From Ga0077527 sp964486865 (GTDB lineage: Bacteria > Pseudomonadota > Gammaproteobacteria > Burkholderiales > SG8-41), in assembly GCA_964486865.1 (NCBI GenBank), contig CAZAOZ010000011.1:1-64000 (forward strand): a stretch of DNA of 64,000 nt, in the 5' to 3' direction. The notes below the pieces were generated by a model. That model saw only the letters and a list, made by a program, of their open reading frames with translations, was not told the DNA's origin and ran no database searches. The position numbers and the translations under genes were made by a program. Shown in pieces: positions 53,299 to 61,153 of this stretch. Position 1 is the stretch's first letter; each line of letters opens with the position of its first letter.

Positions 53299-53361
53299 CG
53301 GGCTATTCTACGCTACGCCCCCCGGCGCCCCCCCCCTCGGCACGTAACCCGGAAGGAGCGC

Positions 53362-53390
53362 GTAGCCCGGATGGAACGAAGTGCAATCCG
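53362..53390. repeat. Short palindromic intergenic repeat (GTAGCCCGGATG type)
   Basis: GTAGCCCGGATGGAACGAAG followed by TGCAATCCG has CGGAT and ATCCG arms, the layout of a widespread dispersed intergenic repeat in proteobacteria. It lies between the HicB-like and RIO kinase genes. Confidence 0.55.
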
Positions 53391-53401
53391 ACGCGGCGCA
53401 G

Positions 53402-53641
53402 TTATGCGACGTTCTGCATTTTGTTCGCGAAGTCGCGGCCCGAAGTGGGCGGAGGGAGCGCCTTTCCATCCTGACGGTAAAGCACGATGGCCTCTTCCAC
53501 AACCTGGCAAAGCTGATCAAAGACGGCCTTTTCGTCTGCCCCGTGACACCCGCCGTAAATCAGCCCTGACGAGCCCCCGACGAAACACTGGTCTTCCTCG
53601 GACCATTCGACAATTTTTGCGTATCGTGCCGAATCTTTCAT
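53402..53641 (-). CDS. HicB-like protein, without HicA partner
   Basis: The 79-residue protein resembles the RNase-H-like N-terminal domain of HicB antitoxins: YAKIVEWSEEDQCFVG then GLIYGGCHGADEKAVFDQL and LPPPTSG. HicB neutralises the HicA mRNA interferase, but no hicA-like ORF is found on either side and no C-terminal DNA-binding domain is present. It may be a solitary remnant or have another role. Confidence 0.65.
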   Translation of the reverse strand: MKDSARYAKIVEWSEEDQCFVGGSSGLIYGGCHGADEKAVFDQLCQVVEEAIVLYRQDGKALPPPTSGRDFANKMQNVA

Positions 53642-53785
53642 GACTTTGACTCCTCAACGGCGCGCTTCACGGCATTTCAATCAAAAACTGCCATAAGACA
53701 TGGCATCGACATTGGATATATTTATCAATTAATTCAACAGATTACAATAATTCTCTACTGAATAATACCGCCGCAGCATGACCGT

Positions 53786-53838
53786 ACCGTAACCCTTACC
53801 CATCACCAATTACCCTTCACCATTCACCAGCCAATCAC
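53786..53838. repeat. Low-complexity run of TTCACCA/TTACCC units
   Basis: The stretch repeats CTTACCC, ATCACCA, ATTACCC, TTCACCA, TTCACCAG imperfectly, between the HicB-like gene and a Bug gene. The 200-base gap otherwise shows only AT-rich DNA. Confidence 0.45.
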
Positions 53839-53843
53839 CGCAG

Positions 53844-54815
53844 TCACTGCGGCGTAATGCCCGCGCGCCTGGCGATGGCGCCGATTTCGCGCAGCTCCTT
53901 CGCGATCTGCTTGTCAAACGCCTCCGGCGTGGTCGGCGCCGGCTCCGCACCCAGCGCGCGCATGCGCTTCTGGACGTCGGACGACAGCAGCGCCGCACCC
54001 ACCTCGCGGTTGAGCCGGGTGATGATGGCGCGCGGCGTTTTCGCCGGCGCCAGCAGGCCGCCCCAGGAATCGAATCTGAATCCCGGCACCCCCGCCTCGG
54101 CGATCGGCGGAATCTCCGGCGCAATGTCGGAGCGCTTCAAGGACGTCACCCCCAGCGCGACCAGCCGGCCGTCGCGCACCAGGTTGATCGAAGTGGCCAC
54201 CGGCACCAGGAAAAACTGCACGCGGTTGGTCATGGTGTCGTTCAGCGCTTCGGGGATGCCCTTGTACGGCACATGCACGACGTCGATTTTCGCGGCGTCC
54301 CTGAACACTTCTCCGGCAAAGTGCGTGCCGCTGCCGGCGCCGGCCGAACCGAAATTCAGCGCGCCCGGTCTGGCTTTGGCCATGGCAATCAGGTCCCTGA
54401 TATTTTTCACGCCGAGCGCGGGCGGCACCACCAGCACATACGCGGAGTTGTACATCTGGGTGATGCCGGTGAAATCCTTCAACGGGTCATAAGCCAGCTT
54501 GCGCACCGCCGGCAGGATCACATGCGACGCCGACACGCTGAGCAGCGTGTGGCCGTCGGGCGTCGCATCGGCCACGATCTTGGAACCGATCACGCCGCCG
54601 GCGCCCGGCCGGTTGTCCACGATGATGGGCTGGCCCAGCGCTTCGCCGAGCTTGGCGGCGATCATCCGCGAAAAAATGTCGGGCTGGCCGCCGGGCGTGA
54701 AGCCGACAACGATGCGGATCGGTCGCACCGGAAATTCGGATGCGCCCTTGCTTTGCGTGGCAATGGCGCTGCCGCTGATCAGCAGCAGCACGATGGCGAT
54801 GGTGGTTTTGTGCAT
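53844..54815 (-). CDS. Bug/TctC-family periplasmic substrate-binding protein
   Basis: The 323-residue protein has a signal peptide (about 1-20, ending AIATQ) and the Bug blocks IVVGFTPGGQPDIFSRMIA, IVDNRPGAGGVIGSKIVA and TPDGHTLLSV. It lies 27 bases downstream of the alpha/beta hydrolase gene, with AGGAGGAT before its start (minus strand), so the two are likely one transcript for uptake and hydrolysis of a compound. Ligand unknown. Confidence 0.92.
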   Translation of the reverse strand: MHKTTIAIVLLLISGSAIATQSKGASEFPVRPIRIVVGFTPGGQPDIFSRMIAAKLGEALGQPIIVDNRPGAGGVIGSKIVADATPDGHTLLSVSASHVILPAVRKLAYDPLKDFTGITQMYNSAYVLVVPPALGVKNIRDLIAMAKARPGALNFGSAGAGSGTHFAGEVFRDAAKIDVVHVPYKGIPEALNDTMTNRVQFFLVPVATSINLVRDGRLVALGVTSLKRSDIAPEIPPIAEAGVPGFRFDSWGGLLAPAKTPRAIITRLNREVGAALLSSDVQKRMRALGAEPAPTTPEAFDKQIAKELREIGAIARRAGITPQ

Positions 54816-54842
54816 GTATCCTCCTGTTGTCAGGCGTTGCGC

Positions 54843-55730
54843 TTACAGTCCGAGCTTCGCCTTGAATTTGAGTATCTGTTCCAGCGTGTTCGCGCCGTTC
54901 TGGTGCGGCGCGCCCCGAAGGAAGTCCCCTTGGGGGGGCAGCACGTTCCACAATTCGGCGTCCGGCATCAGTTCCTGCAGCGCCCACGACGCCGAATGCG
55001 CGTGCGAGGAATCGTTGCCGGACTGGATGAATGCGGGGATATGCATGTTCATCAGCGCCGCACCACCGGCGCCCGCAGGCATGGTATCGCCGAACAGCGC
55101 ATCGCGGGTCTGCTCGCAGGCGCGGAAATAACGCGCCATGTCCTGCTTGACATATGCGGCGGCGAACCCGGCATCGTGTACCGTCGGCGGGCCCCACGGC
55201 CCGATCTCGGCATCCTCCCAGAAACTGCGTTTCTCCGGCGCGCGTTTGACCACCGCCGCAAAACCGTTCGTGCGCACGAAATCCATGTGCCGCTGAAAGA
55301 AGGTGTGGCCTTTCATCATCCAGCGGTAACCGCCTACCGGCCAGTGCAGATACAGCCCCAGACACATCTGCGGATGACGCTCGGCGAAAGCAGTGGCCAG
55401 CGCCGCGCCCATGCAACTGCCGAGGATCAGCGCTTTTTTCTCGCCGGCGAATTCCAGCAGCGCTTTGGCTTCGAGCACGTAATGATCCCAGTTGAGCGGC
55501 TCGATGCGTCCGCCGGACAAGCCGGCTTCACGGCGGTCATAGGCGATGATCTTGAAATGCTTCGCCAGCGCAACCAGACCGTCCATCTCCTGCCACTCGC
55601 GCTTGCCGCCGGCCGCGGTCCAGCACGCGATGGTCGAACCGAAGCCGCCGGGCGCGAACATCAGCAGCGGCGTGCCCCTGCCCTGAATCTCGTAATTGAT
55701 TTTGATGCCGTTGATGACGGTAAAAGCCAT
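54843..55730 (-). CDS. Alpha/beta hydrolase with Cys nucleophile and repeat-derived C-terminal segment
   Basis: The 295-residue protein has alpha/beta-hydrolase features: LLMFAPGGFGSTIACW and the nucleophile elbow LILGSCMGAALA, where Cys stands in place of Ser. Cys nucleophiles occur in dienelactone-hydrolase-like members. Near the C-terminus the peptide LPPQGDFLRGAP is encoded by a dispersed DNA repeat (54908-54942), followed by about 20 normal-looking residues. The start is ATG 55730; the upstream 32 codons are not convincing. A Bug gene follows directly. Confidence 0.85.
   Translation of the reverse strand: MAFTVINGIKINYEIQGRGTPLLMFAPGGFGSTIACWTAAGGKREWQEMDGLVALAKHFKIIAYDRREAGLSGGRIEPLNWDHYVLEAKALLEFAGEKKALILGSCMGAALATAFAERHPQMCLGLYLHWPVGGYRWMMKGHTFFQRHMDFVRTNGFAAVVKRAPEKRSFWEDAEIGPWGPPTVHDAGFAAAYVKQDMARYFRACEQTRDALFGDTMPAGAGGAALMNMHIPAFIQSGNDSSHAHSASWALQELMPDAELWNVLPPQGDFLRGAPHQNGANTLEQILKFKAKLGL
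54908..54942. repeat. Dispersed repeat with AAGGGGACTTCC core, copy inside a gene
   Basis: This is the reverse complement of the intergenic copy at 25488-25521 with one extra C. It is translated in the minus-strand hydrolase gene without a frameshift. Confidence 0.78.
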
Positions 55731-55885
55731 GCCTGATCCGCTCCCTGTAATCGTCCGGCGGCGCAACGCCGGCCATCGATTATAGGGGCCACCTCCATAT
55801 GCTGGAAGGATGATGTGACGATGCAAGTGACCGCGGTAGAATCATCGCCACAGCGTATCCCGCCCCCGCCCGCATTTCCTCCTTC

Positions 55886-56671
55886 ATGCCCGCCCCGCAA
55901 ACCTTCGTTGTTCAGCATGATGCAGTCCATATCACGGTTCGCGCGCACGGCGCCGGACCGCGCCTTGTCATGCTGCCCTCGCTGGGCCGCGGCGCAACCG
56001 ATTTTGACGACATCGCGGCGCTGATCGCGGCACGCGGTTTCCGCGTGCTGTGCCCGCAACCGCGCGGCATCGGCGGCAGCCGCGGGCCGCTCGACCACAT
56101 CACGCTGCACGATTACGCCCGCGATGTCGCCGCGGTAATCGAGCACGACGGCGGCGGGCCGGCGGTGGTCGCCGGTCATGCCTTCGGCAATTTTGTCGCC
56201 CGCACCACTGCCGCCGATTATCCGCAACTCACCCGTGCCGTGGTGCTGCTCGCCGCCACGCACACCTGGCCGCTGGCGGATGATTTGCGCGATTCGATCA
56301 ACAAATGCCATCAAATGGAATTGCCGGAAGCGGTGCGGCTGAAACACCTGCAGCATGTGTTTTTCGCACCGGGCAATGACGCGCGAGTGTGGCTGGCCGG
56401 CTGGGATGAAGGTGTGATGCATGCCGAACGCGCCGCGACCGAGGCCACGCCGAAACCGGAATGGTGGACTGCTGGCACAGCCCCGGTGCTCGACGTGCTG
56501 GCGTTGAATGATCCGCTGTCGCCGCCGCACAGCGTGAACTGTTATCGCGATGAATGGGGCGCTGGCCGCGTCACGGTAACCGGCATCGCCGATGCCGCGC
56601 ACGCATTGCTGCCGGAGCAGCCTGCCGCGGTCGCTGATGCCATCGTCGCGTACATGAAAAGACTGCCATGA
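55886..56671 (+). CDS. Alpha/beta hydrolase-fold protein lacking the Ser nucleophile
   Basis: The 261-residue protein has the fold markers VMLPSLGRGATDFDDI, VLCPQPRGIGGS and a C-terminal GIADAAHALLPEQP, with the expected acid and His positions. The nucleophile elbow reads VVAGHAFGNFV, so position 99 is Ala where Ser is usual (GHSxG). It may therefore be a non-hydrolytic member or use another mechanism. It heads an operon whose next genes overlap by four bases (ATGA), which implies coupled translation with the GST and acyl-CoA synthetase. Confidence 0.8.
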   Translation: MPAPQTFVVQHDAVHITVRAHGAGPRLVMLPSLGRGATDFDDIAALIAARGFRVLCPQPRGIGGSRGPLDHITLHDYARDVAAVIEHDGGGPAVVAGHAFGNFVARTTAADYPQLTRAVVLLAATHTWPLADDLRDSINKCHQMELPEAVRLKHLQHVFFAPGNDARVWLAGWDEGVMHAERAATEATPKPEWWTAGTAPVLDVLALNDPLSPPHSVNCYRDEWGAGRVTVTGIADAAHALLPEQPAAVADAIVAYMKRLP

Positions 56672-57282
56672 AACTGTACTGGTCGTCGCGCTCGCCCTAT
56701 GTGCGCAAGGTCATGGTGTTCGCGCATGAATGCGGGCTCGCCGGATGCATCGAGTGCGTGCGCACCCTGGTCGCCATGACCAGGCCCAATATCGAACTGC
56801 TGCGCATCAATCCGCTGGGCAAGATTCCGACGCTGGTGCTCGACGACGGTTCCGCGCTCTACGATTCGGCGGTGATCTGCGAATATCTCGACAGCCTGCA
56901 TGGCGGGCGCAGGCTGTTTCCGCCATCCGGGCAGGCACGCTGGACGGCGCTCAGGCGCCATGCGCTGGGCAACAACCTGATCGACAACCTGATGCTGTGG
57001 CGCAATGAAACGACCAGGCCGCCGGCGCAGCAATCGCCGGAAACCCTCGCTGCCTTCGATCTGAAGGTGCGCAACGCCATCGCCGCGCTCGACGGCGAAG
57101 CTGACGCGCTCGCCGCTGCGCCGGTGGACATCGGCCATGTCGCCATCGGCAGTGCGCTGGGTTATGCCGATTTCCGTTTTGCGCAGATCGGCTGGCGCCC
57201 GGGCAACAATCACATCGCTCGCTGGTTTGAAGAATTTTCACAGCGACCCTCCATGCGCGACACCGCGCATGTCGATCAATGA
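56668..57282 (+). CDS. Glutathione S-transferase family protein
   Basis: The 204-residue protein has the thioredoxin-fold GST N-terminal domain (YWSSRSPYVRKVMVFAHE, NPLGKIPTLVLDDG, LYDSAVICEYLD) and a helical C-terminal domain. The Ser in SPYVRK is the likely glutathione-activating residue. The ATGA overlap with the preceding hydrolase and the four-base overlap with the next gene place it within a catabolic operon, where such enzymes often detoxify or dehalogenate intermediates. The specific role is open. Confidence 0.9.
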   Translation: MKLYWSSRSPYVRKVMVFAHECGLAGCIECVRTLVAMTRPNIELLRINPLGKIPTLVLDDGSALYDSAVICEYLDSLHGGRRLFPPSGQARWTALRRHALGNNLIDNLMLWRNETTRPPAQQSPETLAAFDLKVRNAIAALDGEADALAAAPVDIGHVAIGSALGYADFRFAQIGWRPGNNHIARWFEEFSQRPSMRDTAHVDQ

Positions 57283-59423
57283 TCAACATCAACCATCCGG
57301 GTGCTGAACCCACGCCCGACCTGTCGCGCCTGCTGAGCCCGCGCGGCGTGGCCGTGATCGGCGCCTCCGCCGATTTTTCGCGCATCGGCGGCCAGACGAT
57401 CAGGCTGCTGACCGAATTCGGTTACTCCGGCAAGGTTTACCCGGTCAATCCGAAATACACCGACATCAGGGGCCTCGCCTGCTACCCCGACGTCGCTGCC
57501 GTACCCCGGCCCTGCGATGTCGCGCTGATCGTCGTATCGGGCGCGCTGGTGCCGGAGGCCATCGAACAATGCGGCAAGGCGGGCATCCCGTTCGCGCTGA
57601 TCCTGTCCGCCGGATTCGGTGAAGCCGGTGACGCGGGAAAAGAACTGAACGAAAAACTGCTCGCCGCGATCCGGTCCAGCGGCGTGCGCGTGGTCGGCCC
57701 CAACTGCCTGGGCCTGGCCAATCTCACTGAAAATTTCCGGCTGGGCTTCGGCGGCACGCTGCAACTGAAAACACTCAAAGCCGGGCCGATTGCGATGGTC
57801 ACCCAATCCGGCGGTTTCGGCTTCGGCGTGGTGGCGGTCGCGTGTTACCACGGCCTCGGCTTCAATCACGTGGTTTCCACCGGCAACGAAGCGGATCTCA
57901 CCGCGCTCGACTGGATGGAATACCTGATCGAACGCCCGGATGTTGAAATCCTCACCGTGTTTCTCGAAGGCACCACCGAGGGCCGACGCCTGCGCCGGCT
58001 GGGCGCGCGCGCCCTTGAACTCGGCAAGCCGGTGCTGATCTGGAAAGTCGGCAACACCGAAATCGGCAGCCAGGCCGCCGTCTCGCATACCGCGCGCCTG
58101 ACCGCGGGTTATGAATTGTTCCGCACCGCATTCCGCGAAGGCGGCTTTATCGAAGTGCATGACATCGACGACCTGGTCGATTTCTGCAAGGCTTTCCGCA
58201 GCAAGCGGCTGCCGCGCGGCAACCGCGTCGGCGTGATGACACTGTCGGGCGGCGCCGGGGTGCTGTTCGCCGACCGCTGCACAGCGCGCGGGCTGGCGCT
58301 GCCGAAACTGACGGACGCCACGCGCGAGCAGTTGCGCGATGTGGTGGTGGCCTATGCCTCCATCGAGAATCCGATCGACACCACGGCGCAGGGCTACAAC
58401 GACAATTTCGCGTCGTACACCAGAACCATGCGCCTGGTGCTGGCCGATCCCAATATCGACTCGATCGTGGCGCGTGCGCCGCGCGGCGGCGTGGTGCAGA
58501 CCTGGGCCGAGGGTCTGGTCGAAATGCTGAAGGATACCGACAAGCCGCTGATCCTCAACTGGCCGACTTCCCCCGACGACAACGCGCCCGCGATGCGCTG
58601 GCTGGAAGAACACGGCGTGCCCTGCATCATGGCGCCGGGCCGCGCCGTCGATGCCCTGGCCGCGCTGCACGAATTCGCGCAAAAGCGCCGTGCTTTCGAC
58701 GCTGCACGCGCGCGCGGCACGGCACGGCTGATCACGCCGCAGAAACTGGCGCTACCGGCTGCCGCCGGCGCGCTGGGCGAACACGCCTCAAAAGCGCTGC
58801 TCAGGGCTTACGGCATCCCGGTGACTGGAGAAAAACTGCTGGCGCCGGAGGCCGTGGCCGCGCTGACCGCGCCGCCGCTGCCCTTCCCGCTGGCCGTCAA
58901 GATCGAGTCCGCCGACATCCCGCACAAGACCGAAGCCGGCGCGATCCGCCTGAACATCACCAGCCTGGCCGCGCTGAAACAGGCGGCGCGCGAGGTGCTG
59001 GCTGCCGCGAAAAAATTCAAACCCGATGCGCACATCACCGGCGTGCTGGTGCAGCAGATGGCGTCCGGCGAGGAGGTCATCCTCGGCGCCGTCAACGATC
59101 CGCACTTCGGCCCGGTGATTGCCGTGGGACTGGGCGGCGTATTCACCGAAATCATGCACGATGTGACCCACCGCTATGCGCCGTTCGACGTTGCAACCGC
59201 AACAACCATGATCCACGAAATCAAGGGCGTCAAACTGCTGCAGGGTTATCGCGGCAGGCCGCCCTGCGACATCGCCGCGCTGGCCGATACGATCTCGCGG
59301 CTGTCGCTGCTGATCGCCGATCACGCCGACCGCATCGCCGAAATCGACATCAATCCGCTGTTTGTGCGCGCCGCAGGCCAGGGCGTGGTTGCCGCAGACG
59401 CCCTGGTAGTGCTAAAAAACTGA
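57279..59423 (+). CDS. NDP-forming acyl-CoA synthetase (acetate-CoA ligase family), fused subunits
   Basis: The 714-residue protein has a CoA-binding domain (about 15-135), a succinyl-CoA-ligase-like middle part and a C-terminal ATP-grasp domain (about 490-714). The active-site His is His270 in AVSHTARLTAGY, which is phosphorylated in ADP-forming acyl-CoA synthetases. GEPLA-type ATP-grasp pieces include FPLAVKIESADIPHKTEAG. It would activate a carboxylic acid to its CoA thioester for the following hydratase and thiolase. Overlap ATGA with the GST gene. In Burkholderiales this enzyme type is often found in catabolic operons with DUF35-thiolase pairs. Confidence 0.9.
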   Translation: MININHPGAEPTPDLSRLLSPRGVAVIGASADFSRIGGQTIRLLTEFGYSGKVYPVNPKYTDIRGLACYPDVAAVPRPCDVALIVVSGALVPEAIEQCGKAGIPFALILSAGFGEAGDAGKELNEKLLAAIRSSGVRVVGPNCLGLANLTENFRLGFGGTLQLKTLKAGPIAMVTQSGGFGFGVVAVACYHGLGFNHVVSTGNEADLTALDWMEYLIERPDVEILTVFLEGTTEGRRLRRLGARALELGKPVLIWKVGNTEIGSQAAVSHTARLTAGYELFRTAFREGGFIEVHDIDDLVDFCKAFRSKRLPRGNRVGVMTLSGGAGVLFADRCTARGLALPKLTDATREQLRDVVVAYASIENPIDTTAQGYNDNFASYTRTMRLVLADPNIDSIVARAPRGGVVQTWAEGLVEMLKDTDKPLILNWPTSPDDNAPAMRWLEEHGVPCIMAPGRAVDALAALHEFAQKRRAFDAARARGTARLITPQKLALPAAAGALGEHASKALLRAYGIPVTGEKLLAPEAVAALTAPPLPFPLAVKIESADIPHKTEAGAIRLNITSLAALKQAAREVLAAAKKFKPDAHITGVLVQQMASGEEVILGAVNDPHFGPVIAVGLGGVFTEIMHDVTHRYAPFDVATATTMIHEIKGVKLLQGYRGRPPCDIAALADTISRLSLLIADHADRIAEIDINPLFVRAAGQGVVAADALVVLKN

Positions 59424-59439
59424 AAATCTTAAAACCTTG

Positions 59440-59533
59440 AGCCACAGAGGACACAGAGGACACAGAGGAAAACCCAAACCGGCAGGTTTTTTTGTTCTTG
59501 CAGTTCTCTGTGAACTCTGTGCCCTCTGTGGCT
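59440..59533. repeat. CACAGAG hairpin repeat between acyl-CoA synthetase and enoyl-CoA hydratase genes
   Basis: Left arm AGCCACAGAGGACACAGAGG plus ACACAGAGG (59440-59469), right arm TTCTCTGTGAACTCTGTG plus CCCTCTGTGGCT (59504-59533), with a loop different from all other copies. It is the only large gap in an otherwise overlapping operon. Confidence 0.88.
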
Positions 59534-59561
59534 AAATGCTGTTGAATTTGAGAATGACCCC

Positions 59562-60332
59562 ATGAGCATCCTGATCACCCGTGACGACGGCATCGCCACC
59601 GTGCTGCTGAACCGCGCCGACAAGCTCAACGCGCTGTCCGGCGAGATGTACCATGATCTTGCCGACGCCTTCGCCGAACTGAACACGGACGATACCGTGC
59701 GCGCCGTGGTGCTGACCGGCGCGGGCCGCGCCTTCTGCGCCGGCGGCGATGTCGGCACCATGGGCGGCTACGACGTGGTCAGCGGACGCAAGCGCTCCAA
59801 AAGCCACCAGCGCATGATCATCAATCTGCATCACCTGGAAAAACCGGTGATCGCCGCGGTGCGCGGCCCCGCCGCCGGCATCGGCGCCAGCATGGCGCTG
59901 GCCTGCGACCTGATCATCGCCAGCGAAACCGCCTACCTGCTGATGGCATTCAAGAATGTCGGCATTCCGCCCGACGGCGGCGCGATTTATTTCCTCACCC
60001 AGCACCTCGGCATCGCCCGCGCCAAGGAAATCGTCTATAGCGCACGCAAGCTGCCGGCGGCCGAGGCGCGCGACATGGGCATCATCAGCAGGGTCGTGCC
60101 CGACGGGCAGCTCGAAGCCGAGACCATGACGCTGGCGCGCGACATCGCCGGCTCCGCGACCTATGCATTGACCCTCGCCAAGCGCATGTTCCAGTTCATG
60201 TACACGCCGACGCTGGAGCAGTTGCTGGAACTCGAAGTCATGGCCATCGGCGGCGCACGCATGACCCACGATCACGTCGAAGGCGTCGCCGCGTTCAGGG
60301 AAAAACGCAAACCGGCATTCAAAGGCAAATGA
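59562..60332 (+). CDS. Enoyl-CoA hydratase/isomerase family protein
   Basis: The 256-residue crotonase-fold protein has GRAFCAGGDVGTM (oxyanion hole) and LACDLIIASETAYLLMAF, GIPPDGGAIYF. As in the paralogue at 45119, PDGGA carries Asp where classical hydratases have the second Glu. The two share length, the DHxEGVAAFREKR end and a CACAGAG repeat directly upstream. It would act on the acyl-CoA made by the synthetase encoded upstream. The stop overlaps the next start by four bases. Confidence 0.88.
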   Translation: MSILITRDDGIATVLLNRADKLNALSGEMYHDLADAFAELNTDDTVRAVVLTGAGRAFCAGGDVGTMGGYDVVSGRKRSKSHQRMIINLHHLEKPVIAAVRGPAAGIGASMALACDLIIASETAYLLMAFKNVGIPPDGGAIYFLTQHLGIARAKEIVYSARKLPAAEARDMGIISRVVPDGQLEAETMTLARDIAGSATYALTLAKRMFQFMYTPTLEQLLELEVMAIGGARMTHDHVEGVAAFREKRKPAFKGK

Positions 60333-61153
60333 AACCCATGAACCATTTCCTGGAACGCCCCGACGGCTGCAAACTGTTCTACACCATCGACGACTGCACC
60401 GATCCGTGGCGCAAGGCCGAAACCCTGCTGTTCGTGCACGGCCTGGCCGAATCCGGCGAAGCCTGGCGCGCCTGGGTGCCGCATTTCATGCGCCGCTATC
60501 GCGTGGTGCGCATCGACCTGCGCGGCTTCGGCCGCTCCACGCCCATGCCCGCCACGCATGAATGGTCGATGGATGAACTGCTCGACGACATCGAGGCCTT
60601 GATCCGCCACCTCGGCTGCGCGCGCGTGCATCTGGCCGGCGCCAAAAGCGGCGGCTCGATGGCGCTCGCAATGGCGGCGAACCGCCCGGCGCTGGTGCAG
60701 ACGCTGATCGGCGTGACCCCGCCGGTGCTGCCTGCCGCCGGTGTGGATGACTGGGTAAAGCACATCGAAGCCAAGGGCGTGCTCGATTGGGCGCACCACA
60801 CCATGCAGGGACGCCTCGGCAGCGCGGCTACGCAGGCCGAGGTGGACTGGTGGGTCAACAACCTGCAAGGCAAAACGCCGCTGTCGACGCTGCAGGGTTA
60901 TCTGCGCTGGGTGCCCGGGCTCGACATCCGCGAAGACGTCAAACGCATCACCTGCCCGACGCTGATCATCACCACCACCGGCAGCGGACTGCGTTCGGTC
61001 GATGGCGTGAAAGCCTGGGTGTCGCAGATGAAAAACGCGCGGCTGGAAATACTGGAAGGCGATGCCTGGCATGCCGCCGGCGCCTATCCGGACCGCTGCG
61101 CGGCGCTGGCGCTGGATTTTCTGGCGGAACAGTCCGCCGGGGCGGCAGCATGA
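60329..61153 (+). CDS. Alpha/beta hydrolase
   Basis: The 274-residue protein has the classic order: LLFVHGLAESGEAW, RIDLRGFGRST, the nucleophile elbow AGAKSGGSMA with its Ser, and a final GDAWHAAGAYPDRC supplying the His. It is likely an esterase or C-C bond hydrolase acting on an operon intermediate. The start ATG 60329 overlaps the hydratase stop (ATGA), with ATG 60338 as an alternative. The stop overlaps the start of the Bug gene in the same way. Confidence 0.88.
   Translation: MKPMNHFLERPDGCKLFYTIDDCTDPWRKAETLLFVHGLAESGEAWRAWVPHFMRRYRVVRIDLRGFGRSTPMPATHEWSMDELLDDIEALIRHLGCARVHLAGAKSGGSMALAMAANRPALVQTLIGVTPPVLPAAGVDDWVKHIEAKGVLDWAHHTMQGRLGSAATQAEVDWWVNNLQGKTPLSTLQGYLRWVPGLDIREDVKRITCPTLIITTTGSGLRSVDGVKAWVSQMKNARLEILEGDAWHAAGAYPDRCAALALDFLAEQSAGAAA

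Noticed and set aside
53308..53520. Open frame downstream of the HicB-like gene as a possible HicA toxin
   Set aside because: The translation lacks the HicA dsRBD-like pattern and catalytic His and contains repeat-derived sequence.
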